From NCBI GenBank assembly GCA_030611265.1, contig JAUWQD010000010.1, positions 1-64,000 of the forward strand: 64,000 nt of DNA, given 5' to 3'. The position numbers and the translations under genes are program-made. The notes beneath the pieces were generated by a model, which saw only the letters and a list, made by a program, of their open reading frames with translations, ran no database searches and was not told the DNA's origin. The stretch's first letter is position 1; the number at the start of each line of letters is the position of its first letter. The DNA is from Methanosarcinaceae archaeon (lineage in GTDB: Archaea > Halobacteriota > Methanosarcinia > Methanosarcinales > Methanosarcinaceae). This document shows positions 19,335 to 26,649 of the stretch, in pieces.

Positions 19335-21682
19335 TCGGAATCCTCCGAAATCTCAGACCCAATCGGACCCAGTTCTTTCAGATCATCAACAAAACTTTCA
19401 ATGGATTTTGCAAATCTCTCGCCTTCCGATGCCGATATCCATTCAACCTTTAGCCGCTTTGGACTTAGCCCGATATCTTCAAGCACCCCTTCAAGAGCGT
19501 TCATTCTATGTTTGGCATTGTAATTCCCATGTAGGTAATGGCACTCATCAAGCCGGCATCCTGCAACAAGCACACCGTCTGCACCATCTTCAAGTGCTGA
19601 AAGGACAAAAATTGGGTCAACTCTTCCGGCACACATGGTCCTTATAATACGGACATTTGTCGGATACTGAATACGGGATGTTCCGGCAAGATCAGCGCAG
19701 GCATAACTGCACCAGTTACAGAGGAATGCAACAATAAGCGGGAACTCGTCCTTGACCTCTAAAGCCGCATGTACCTGCGCAAGTATCTGGTCATCAGTAT
19801 AATTTCGCATACAGATCGCATCAATAGGGCAGGCTGCACTGCAAGCACCGCATCCATGGCACGAAAGTTCATCCACAACAGCCTTTTTGTCAACTATGTG
19901 TATCTTGCTGAACTTGCACACATCCACACATATTCTGCATCCGATACATTTGTTAACATCCACATGTGCGCTCAACGGGTCAGTCTCAAGTTCACCTTTA
20001 TTCAAAAGTCTTACAGCTTTTGCTGCTGCTGCACCGCCCTGTGCAATTGCAACCTGTATCTCTTTCGGACCGGATGCACAACCGGCAATAAAAACGCCAT
20101 TGACATGAGAATCAACAGGACGCATTTTGGGATGTGCAATTGAAAGGAATCTATCAGTTCGACGTGAGAGATTCAGCAATCCGGAAATATTATCATCAAT
20201 GTTTGATTCCATTCCTGTCGAAAGCACCACAAGGTCATACGGCTCCTCACGTATCTCGCATTCAAGAGTGTCCTCGAACCTAAGCGAAAGAGATCCATCC
20301 TTATCCTCCAACACTTCCGCAACCTTTCCGCGAATGAAATCAACACCCATCGACTGCGTCCGTTCATAATATTCTTCATACATCTCACCGGACGCTCGAA
20401 TGTCAATATAATGGATCACAATATCGATATCGGGATACCTCTCTTTGAGTAATTGGGCATTCTTCATTGCTGACATGCAACATACACGCGAACAGTAAGG
20501 ATTGTCGACAGTCGCATCTCGCGACCCGACACACTGGATAAATGCGACACGTTTTGGGATCTCGCCACTTGATGGCACTACAGCTCTTCCGCGCGTAGGA
20601 CCCGAAGCATTCAGCATACGTTCAAGTTCCATGTTAGTAATCACATCAGGATATATTCCATAACCATACTCTTCCTTACGAGTTGCATCGAATAACTGAT
20701 ATCCGGTCGCCATAATGATCGCACCGACCTCAAGTGCAAACTGTTCTTCTTTTTGATCATAATCGATAGCATCTGCAGGACATGCCTGTTTGCAAAGTCC
20801 GCATCCAACACAATATTCACTGTCAATGCAAACTACCTGCGGCACAGCCTGTGGAATTGGCATATAGATAGCCTTCGCCTTACCAAGACCAAAGTCGAAT
20901 GGATTTGATATCTCAACAGGACAGACGCGGGCACATTCTTCAACACAGCCTTTGCATTTGTCCTCAGAAACATATCGCGGCTTTTTTATCCCTTTAATCT
21001 GGAAATTGCCAACCGAGCCAGTGATGTCTGTTATTTCGGAAAATGTAAAAAGATCTATATTCGGATGGTTCTGCACATCCGTCATTTTGGGTGCCAGCAC
21101 ACAGATTGAGCAGTCATTTGTAGGGAACACTTCATTTAGAAGTGCCATCTTGCCGCCAATTGTTGATTCTTTTTCAACCATGTAAACATGGAACCCGCTG
21201 TCTGCAAGGTTTAATGCTGCCTCAATACCCGCAACACCGCCCCCAACCACAAGAACATCCTTGTTTACCTTTATGATCTTGTTCTTTAAGGGTACAAGCA
21301 ATCGTGCTTTGGCAACACCCATCCTTACAAGATCGAACGCCTTTTGTGTGGCCATCTGGGGATTGTCCATGTGAACCCATGAAACATGTTCACGTATGTT
21401 GACGATCTCAAGAAGATGTGGGTTCAAACCTGCTTTTTCAAGCACTCCCTTAAAGGTCTGCTCATGCAAACGAGGAGAACATGCAGCAACAACAACACGA
21501 TCTATATTATGTTCTTTTATGTCTTCAATGATCGATTCCTGTCCGGAATCAGAACACATGAACTGGATATCTGTGACAATAGCAACGTCTGCAAGTTTCT
21601 CAGTTTTCTTGCGCAAAGTATCGATATTTATGACGTTTGCGATGTTCAAGCCGCAGTGACAGATGTATACTCCAATTCGCAT
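19331..21682 (-). CDS. hdrA: Heterodisulfide reductase subunit A with MvhD-like tail
   Basis: A 783-residue flavoprotein. Seen: an N-terminal HdrA domain (YICHCGLNIANVINI), FAD-binding VVGGGVAGIEAALNLADSGF (about 144-163) with EKESTIGGKM, ferredoxin motifs CKGCVEECARVCP and CVGCGLCKQACP (about 237-300), two more motifs CIGCRICVDVC and CHGCGACSAACP (about 582-635), and an MvhD-type tail with FLCNWCSYACADLAG and GCRLDECHYLHGNYN. HdrA bifurcates electrons at its flavin, and MvhD normally receives electrons from hydrogenase or formate dehydrogenase. No HdrB or HdrC lies here. It heads an operon with the polyferredoxin. Confidence 0.95.
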   Translation of the reverse strand: MRIGVYICHCGLNIANVINIDTLRKKTEKLADVAIVTDIQFMCSDSGQESIIEDIKEHNIDRVVVAACSPRLHEQTFKGVLEKAGLNPHLLEIVNIREHVSWVHMDNPQMATQKAFDLVRMGVAKARLLVPLKNKIIKVNKDVLVVGGGVAGIEAALNLADSGFHVYMVEKESTIGGKMALLNEVFPTNDCSICVLAPKMTDVQNHPNIDLFTFSEITDITGSVGNFQIKGIKKPRYVSEDKCKGCVEECARVCPVEISNPFDFGLGKAKAIYMPIPQAVPQVVCIDSEYCVGCGLCKQACPADAIDYDQKEEQFALEVGAIIMATGYQLFDATRKEEYGYGIYPDVITNMELERMLNASGPTRGRAVVPSSGEIPKRVAFIQCVGSRDATVDNPYCSRVCCMSAMKNAQLLKERYPDIDIVIHYIDIRASGEMYEEYYERTQSMGVDFIRGKVAEVLEDKDGSLSLRFEDTLECEIREEPYDLVVLSTGMESNIDDNISGLLNLSRRTDRFLSIAHPKMRPVDSHVNGVFIAGCASGPKEIQVAIAQGGAAAAKAVRLLNKGELETDPLSAHVDVNKCIGCRICVDVCKFSKIHIVDKKAVVDELSCHGCGACSAACPIDAICMRNYTDDQILAQVHAALEVKDEFPLIVAFLCNWCSYACADLAGTSRIQYPTNVRIIRTMCAGRVDPIFVLSALEDGADGVLVAGCRLDECHYLHGNYNAKHRMNALEGVLEDIGLSPKRLKVEWISASEGERFAKSIESFVDDLKELGPIGSEISEDSE

Positions 21683-22042
21683 GTGTATTGCTCCTTATCG
21701 TAGTTTTGATGCGTTTAAATAGTGATATAGTTTTGGATATTTTGACGAGGCAGGGCAACCACGTATTGTTTACAAAAAGAGTATTTGTTTAGCGATTTTT
21801 GACGCCGAGTCAATCCGCCGTCTGCGGCGGTTGTATTGGTTCTGGTTTCAGATAGAAAAATCTCATTTACACATCTATCTTACCACAGCCATACAAATAC
21901 CAAAAAGAGGTGTCTGCAAATGCAAAAATAACCACCAAAATATACCAATAAAGCGCTTGTAATCAACGGTTGTGCGGGCATGTGCCGAAACCACACAAAT
22001 GTTTATATGCGATGAATGACTATACATGTAATTAGTGATAAA
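21683..22042. other. Divergent intergenic region between hdrA and ferredoxin
   Basis: About 360 bases holding both promoters. A GC-rich palindrome CCGCCGTCTGCGGCGG sits at 21815-21830, and a TATA-like GTTTATATG at about 22002. No gene is seen. Confidence 0.45.
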
Positions 22043-22234
22043 ATGTCCGTAACACTCAATTATAGCAAATGTGATAGTGCCCCAACCTGTGTAGGTGCAA
22101 GAGTATGTCCAACAAATGCAATTACGTATGACTTTTCAGCAGGAAAGCCCGTTGTTGATAAGGCATTGTGCGTAGATTGCAATGTTTGTGTACAGTATTG
22201 TCCACATGGTGCAATTGAAACAGCAGAAGCATAA
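22043..22234 (+). CDS. Small ferredoxin with one altered cluster motif
   Basis: A 63-residue protein if started at ATG 22043, which follows a GTGAT-type ribosome site; an in-frame upstream ATG (22016) is less likely. The second motif CVDCNVCVQYCPHGAI is a normal [4Fe-4S] site. The first, CDSAPTCVGARVCPTNAI, has only three cysteines in unusual spacing, so it may hold an altered cluster or none. It lies upstream of thioredoxin and the thioredoxin reductase catalytic subunit and could be their electron donor. Confidence 0.85.
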   Translation: MSVTLNYSKCDSAPTCVGARVCPTNAITYDFSAGKPVVDKALCVDCNVCVQYCPHGAIETAEA

Positions 22235-22494
22235 CACAATTGTATAAGATCCACTTACGTAACATCAATTCCGATCAAAACGATTGGAATTGATTTATTT
22301 GAATTGACAAAAACGTGCAGCATAGCGTATGAACACTTCATTATATCTAATATAATATAGATTTGATATAATCGATACCTTGCTGAGTATTGATTGCAAC
22401 GCATGGGTTTACCTGTTCGCAAGATACATATCTGTTTATTCTAATTACTGTTTGTATTTTACAAACATTTCCACTAAAAACAAGAGGCACTTAA
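22235..22494. other. Intergenic promoter region before thioredoxin
   Basis: About 260 bases with an AT-rich block (TATCTAATATAATATAGATTTGATATAATC near 22340-22370) likely to contain the thioredoxin promoter. No gene is seen. Confidence 0.35.
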
Positions 22495-22974
22495 ATGGCA
22501 TTGGGAAACATAATTGATAGTATTGGTCAGCGTTTTATCAAGCGCTTTATCAAGCGCTTTAACAAAAAGCCAACAAAAATAGATGTCGGCACAATAAACA
22601 TTGCTGGCGAAAAACCAAAAATAGAAACTATCAGTAGCAACCTGTATAAAGTAAATACAGCCGGATTTGTAGAGATCATAAATTCCGACATGCCAACTGT
22701 TGTTGACTGCTATACCGAATGGTGCGGTCCTTGCAAAATGATCAATCCGATCTTTGCAAAACTTGCTGTTGAGTTCGATGGCAGAGTCAAGTTCATCAAA
22801 GTTGACCTTGATACATCTCCGACAATTGCCAGACACTTTGAAATCATGGGAGTACCAACTCTTATGTTGATCAAGGACAAGATGAAGATCAAATCAATTG
22901 TAGGATTATCAGGAGAAGGAAAAATACGGCGTGCCATAAATAAGATGCTGGAAATAGAAATCGACCAGACATGA
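22495..22974 (+). CDS. Thioredoxin-like protein with basic N-terminal extension
   Basis: A 159-residue protein. The active site is WCGPC (Cys77 and Cys80) in VVDCYTEWCGPCKMINPIF, and the cis-Pro loop is GVPTLMLI; both are fully conserved. The 50-residue extension before the fold contains a repeated basic motif (RFIKRFIKRFNKKP) encoded by a small tandem duplication; it may be amphipathic and bind membrane or a partner. It precedes a ferredoxin-thioredoxin reductase by 18 bases, so that enzyme is its likely reductant. Confidence 0.93.
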   Translation: MALGNIIDSIGQRFIKRFIKRFNKKPTKIDVGTINIAGEKPKIETISSNLYKVNTAGFVEIINSDMPTVVDCYTEWCGPCKMINPIFAKLAVEFDGRVKFIKVDLDTSPTIARHFEIMGVPTLMLIKDKMKIKSIVGLSGEGKIRRAINKMLEIEIDQT

Positions 22975-22992
22975 TGATTCGGAGTATGAAAT

Positions 22993-23271
22993 ATGAGCGA
23001 ACATGATAAAATGAAGGAACAGATGTATGCATGGACTGCCAAATATGCAGAAAAGAATGGCTTTAAACTGAATCCTGATAAAGAAATATATGATATTGTT
23101 ATAGATGGACTTGCCAAAAATAAAGAAAAAACTGGCAAACAATATTGCCCATGCCGGATAGTCATAGGTGATGAAGAGCAAGACAATAAGATAATCTGCC
23201 CATGCATTTATCATAAAGACGAGATCGAAAAGGACGGAATGTGCCACTGTGCACTGTTCTTCAAAGGTTAA
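22993..23271 (+). CDS. Ferredoxin:thioredoxin reductase catalytic subunit
   Basis: A 92-residue protein with the three hallmark pairs CPC (Cys52/54), CPC (Cys69/71) and CHC (Cys84/86) that hold the [4Fe-4S] cluster and redox disulfide. In this family electrons pass from ferredoxin to a disulfide in thioredoxin; methanogens contain such ferredoxin:disulfide reductases. The start has a clear ribosome site (ggagtatgaaatATG). The variable subunit of the plant enzyme is not seen, as in other archaea. Confidence 0.93.
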   Translation: MSEHDKMKEQMYAWTAKYAEKNGFKLNPDKEIYDIVIDGLAKNKEKTGKQYCPCRIVIGDEEQDNKIICPCIYHKDEIEKDGMCHCALFFKG

Positions 23272-23367
23272 ACACCATATGAAAAACACAGAATAGACAA
23301 AATATAGTCAAGTCCAACTATATAACAAGCATTTAAAACAAATACTTCATAGCACAAGGGTAAAAAA

Positions 23368-23826
23368 ATGGCAAACGCAATGGAAATATACCAACTTCTT
23401 CCAAAGACCAATTGCAAGGAATGTGGAAAATCAACTTGCATGGCATTTGCCGTATCGCTTTTATCCCGCGAATTGACTGTTGACGATTGTCCCCCCTTAA
23501 AAGGAGATAAGTTCAAATCAAACTACGAAAAATTGTCAGATATGATCGCACCTGCAAAAGGGGCCTCAGAATCAGGAATGATCGTACACGAAGACAAATG
23601 TTTCGGATGCGGCAATTGTGTAGTTGCATGTCCGGTCAATGTCGCGGAAGACCCACTCGGTGCAGGAATTGGACGGGCACCAACAAGTGACAAAGTTATT
23701 CTGCGTGTTGAAGATGGGATCGTCAGGACATCAAATGTGCACGATTGTCGTCGTTTTGGAGAGAACAAGATTCTATGCAACGGATGTATAGTGACATGCC
23801 CAACAGAAGCGATCGAGTTTGTATGA
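23368..23826 (+). CDS. Fe-S protein of the formylmethanofuran dehydrogenase cluster
   Basis: A 152-residue protein. Residues about 14-50 match the small Fe-S domain of corrinoid Fe-S proteins (TNCKECGKSTCMAFA, then DCPPL). Residues 75-150 form a ferredoxin with CFGCGNCVVACPVN and CNGCIVTCPTEAIEF. It sits 66 bases before fwdB in the same direction and probably supplies electrons to the dehydrogenase. I do not assign a subunit letter, since the domain pair differs from the eight-cluster FwdF and from FwdG. Confidence 0.75.
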   Translation: MANAMEIYQLLPKTNCKECGKSTCMAFAVSLLSRELTVDDCPPLKGDKFKSNYEKLSDMIAPAKGASESGMIVHEDKCFGCGNCVVACPVNVAEDPLGAGIGRAPTSDKVILRVEDGIVRTSNVHDCRRFGENKILCNGCIVTCPTEAIEFV

Positions 23827-23891
23827 TGTGTATGACTTTGTTGGACAATAACTGCTAACCTTAAGATATAAGCTGTATGAAACGTCGATAG

Positions 23892-25169
23892 ATGGTGATA
23901 TTGTTGAACGAAAACTACCACGTATGCACAGGATGCGCACTGCTTTGTGATGACATTGAAGTTGTAATAGACGACAATGTGATAACTGAAGTTAAAACTG
24001 CATGCCGAAAAGGTGTCTCGCGTATAAAAGGATGCAATGAGCCAATGTCACCCACAGTTGAAGGACAACAAGTTGATATCGATGTTGCGATCGGTGCGGC
24101 AGCAGACATACTCAAGAATGCAGATTCACCTTTGATCTTTGGACTTGGCAACTCAACAGACGGTGCACAAAAAAAAGCGATTGAACTTGCAAAGCAGATT
24201 GGTGCAGTATTAGACGACACATCATCCTTTTGTCAGGGACCTACACTCGAAGTTATTTTTAACGAAACTGTCAAGTCGTGTACACTTGACGATGTTCGTA
24301 ACAAAGCGGATGTAATTGTTTACTGGGGCGCAGACCCTTCGAATTCCCACCCTCGACATCTTTCCAAATTCTCATACTTCCCGCGTGGGCAGGAGAGGCA
24401 ACGCGGCTGGGAAGAAGACCGCACCATGATAACAATAGATATCAGGAAATCCCACACCGCGAAGATCAGTGGCGACAAATTCCACAATATCCCATTACAG
24501 GCTGATGAGGAGTTCATTGATGCGCTAATTGACGCACTATCCGGCAAGGTCCCTAAAGTGCCCTTTGAGTATGATCCCAAACGGATACTTGAACTTGCAA
24601 ACATCCTGAAAAATGCCAAGTTCGGGATTATTTTTGTTGGGCTTGGACTTGTATATTCCCTCGATAATATGGACCCGATAGTTAAATTGATGGATAAGTT
24701 GAACGAACTGTCCAACTTCCACCTCATTCCAATGGTCGGTCACTACAATATGCGAGGATTTAACCAAAATATGTTCAATGAAACAGGGCACCTAAATCGT
24801 GTCAAGTTTGAAAAAGGAAACAACACCAAAGTTCAACACGGAGCCGAGTTTTCAATTGTGGAATCACTAAATGAAAAGAAGGTGGATGCCGCACTGATAA
24901 TCGGCTCTGACCCACTTTCAAGCCTGCCGCGTGCTGTCGCAGATCATCTGCTAAACATACCGGTAATCACAATAGACCCGTGCGAGACATTTACATCCAG
25001 AAAGGCTAAGGTAACAATTCCATCAGCCCTTAGCGGTGTTGAGTGCGGTGGAAGTGCAATCCGAATGGATGGTGAGGAAGTGAAGTTTGAGCCAATCGTT
25101 GATGTTAAAAGTCAAACGATCCGCCCCTCGGATGAAGAAATACTTACCCGGATCATGGAGGCACTATAA
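23892..25169 (+). CDS. fwdB: Formylmethanofuran dehydrogenase subunit B
   Basis: A 425-residue catalytic subunit that reduces CO2 to formate (passed on to formylmethanofuran), or runs in reverse in methylotrophic growth. Cysteines C12, C15 and C19 (CTGCALLCDD) with C48 bind a [4Fe-4S] cluster. FCQGPTLEV places Cys114 at the Mo/W ligand position, so this form uses cysteine rather than selenocysteine. Molybdopterin-binding parts follow (IIFVGLGLVYS, ALIIGSDPLSSLP). A TTG at 23904 after ggtgat is an alternative start. The fwdD start overlaps its stop by one base. Confidence 0.95.
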   Translation: MVILLNENYHVCTGCALLCDDIEVVIDDNVITEVKTACRKGVSRIKGCNEPMSPTVEGQQVDIDVAIGAAADILKNADSPLIFGLGNSTDGAQKKAIELAKQIGAVLDDTSSFCQGPTLEVIFNETVKSCTLDDVRNKADVIVYWGADPSNSHPRHLSKFSYFPRGQERQRGWEEDRTMITIDIRKSHTAKISGDKFHNIPLQADEEFIDALIDALSGKVPKVPFEYDPKRILELANILKNAKFGIIFVGLGLVYSLDNMDPIVKLMDKLNELSNFHLIPMVGHYNMRGFNQNMFNETGHLNRVKFEKGNNTKVQHGAEFSIVESLNEKKVDAALIIGSDPLSSLPRAVADHLLNIPVITIDPCETFTSRKAKVTIPSALSGVECGGSAIRMDGEEVKFEPIVDVKSQTIRPSDEEILTRIMEAL

Positions 25170-25573
25170 TGGGATTTGGACAATTCCTTGCTGCACCTGA
25201 ACAAAAGGTCACGATAGTTACTTACAGGGACATATTCCAGAGTGCAGTCATGGAAGAAGGGCGTTTTAGTGAAGAATACCTCAAATTATCGGCTGTGATC
25301 AAGATGGATGCTGCGGATATCAAAAAACTGGGTGTAAAGGAAGGGGACACAGTTGTTGTCAAGAACAATGACAATAATGGAAAAGTGGTTGTCAGGGTCG
25401 AGAATTCTGGCTACGACGCATCACATTCAGAGATTGCATACATGCCAAACAGTCCGTGGTCCAATGCGCTGGTCAGCGCGGACACAGGTGGCAGCGGGGT
25501 GCCGCAATACAAGAAGATCGAAGCTACGGTGTCAAGTGCGAAGGGAGAGAGTGTTACCACGATTGGGTTTTGA
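25169..25573 (+). CDS. fwdD: Formylmethanofuran dehydrogenase subunit D
   Basis: A 134-residue molybdopterin-dinucleotide-binding domain, the detached C-terminal part of the FdhF-like catalytic unit. Seen: VTYRDIFQSAVMEEGRFSEEY, LGVKEGDTVVVKNNDNNG and AYMPNSPWSNALV. It works in complex with FwdB. The one-base stop/start overlap with fwdB implies coupled translation. The rest of the usual operon (A and C subunits) is not present downstream. Confidence 0.95.
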   Translation: MGFGQFLAAPEQKVTIVTYRDIFQSAVMEEGRFSEEYLKLSAVIKMDAADIKKLGVKEGDTVVVKNNDNNGKVVVRVENSGYDASHSEIAYMPNSPWSNALVSADTGGSGVPQYKKIEATVSSAKGESVTTIGF

Positions 25574-25749
25574 GATATGTAGGAATAAGTCTAATTAATT
25601 TCTCGCTGACAAAACATAGGTTGTTGAGAATACATGATCAGAAATACAAGTTCAGGATATATGTTTTGTCCCATCCTGTAAATCTATTGATCCAGTCTAT
25701 ATTATCTAATATTTACCCACCCAATGTTGAGGAGATTCAAAGTATTTGA

Positions 25750-25823
25750 TGGGCCCGATGAGATTCGAACTCATGATCCTCGCCGTGTAAAGGCGATGTC
25801 ATAACCAGCTAGACCACGGGCCC
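25750..25823 (-). tRNA. tRNA-Val (anticodon TAC)
   Basis: On the minus strand the cloverleaf reads GGGCCCG (acceptor) with CGGGCCC, anticodon stem CGCC/GGCG around TTTACAC (anticodon TAC) and T arm ATGAG-TTCGAAT-CTCAT. The CCA end is not encoded. It faces the fwd genes. Confidence 0.96.
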
Positions 25824-25997
25824 ACAATTGAATTGGTGGTGTAAGCATCCCCATAATGTACGAAGGTGTATATATCCTTTTTTGGTGGAGTCTTTTATGG
25901 AGTGCGTATTTGGAACTGTTTTTTTGTTAGTTCCAATCAGAAATACTATATACACTTAAATTTCTATGTAGAATTTAGAATTGGAGATGTGGGAGAA

Positions 25998-26387
25998 ATG
26001 GATATAATAGTGTTCCTGAAGAAATTCATTTTGTATTTGACTATTCTATATGTACTGTGGATACCTATAGCTGGAAAATATTTCTCATATTCTGTTGTTG
26101 CAATGGATTTAACTAATTTTATACTGTTCTATTTACCTTTGAACATGATACCATTTGTTGCTCTCGTACTTGCTACGCCCATCGAAATATCAAGGATGGT
26201 AAAGATAATATTCTTTGGTTTGCTGTTGACAATTATATTAATTTTTTCAATCTATAGATTACAGATGATTTTTTTAACATTCCAGACAGAGCTATTTTAC
26301 ATATACGCAATCGGAAGAATTGCATTTCCATTTTTGCTCTGGATCGCATTTACTCATAAAACAGTCTTTGCTTTGAAGGATAAATGA
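25998..26387 (+). CDS. Small multi-pass membrane protein, unknown
   Basis: A protein of about 129 residues if started at ATG 25998, which has a gatgtgggag-type ribosome site; the frame is open back to 25866. Four hydrophobic segments can be seen (FILYLTILYVLWIPIA; LTNFILFYLPLNMIPFVAL; IIFFGLLLTIILIFSI; IGRIAFPFLLWIAF). No family is recognised. It stands before the surface-protein region and could serve it, but nothing in the sequence shows this. Confidence 0.6.
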   Translation: MDIIVFLKKFILYLTILYVLWIPIAGKYFSYSVVAMDLTNFILFYLPLNMIPFVALVLATPIEISRMVKIIFFGLLLTIILIFSIYRLQMIFLTFQTELFYIYAIGRIAFPFLLWIAFTHKTVFALKDK

Positions 26388-26649
26388 TACTATTAATAAT
26401 TCGAATGTAAAGTATAGACGTCTTCTACAATCGAATTTAAGTTCCCTATTTTAGTTACGTATCTAGGTTTCTTATCAGTATATAATGCCTTAATTCGTAT
26501 CTTTGTTTAGTGGTTGTCATTCGGGGGGTTATTTCCGGGGCAATCTCAATTTATTATGGGCGGTGACTTTTAGGCAAAAATGGCAGAGATGTTATCATGT
26601 CGAAAAATCGCAGTCTGGCAAGACATTGAATTGGTAGGAGGAAAATTTT

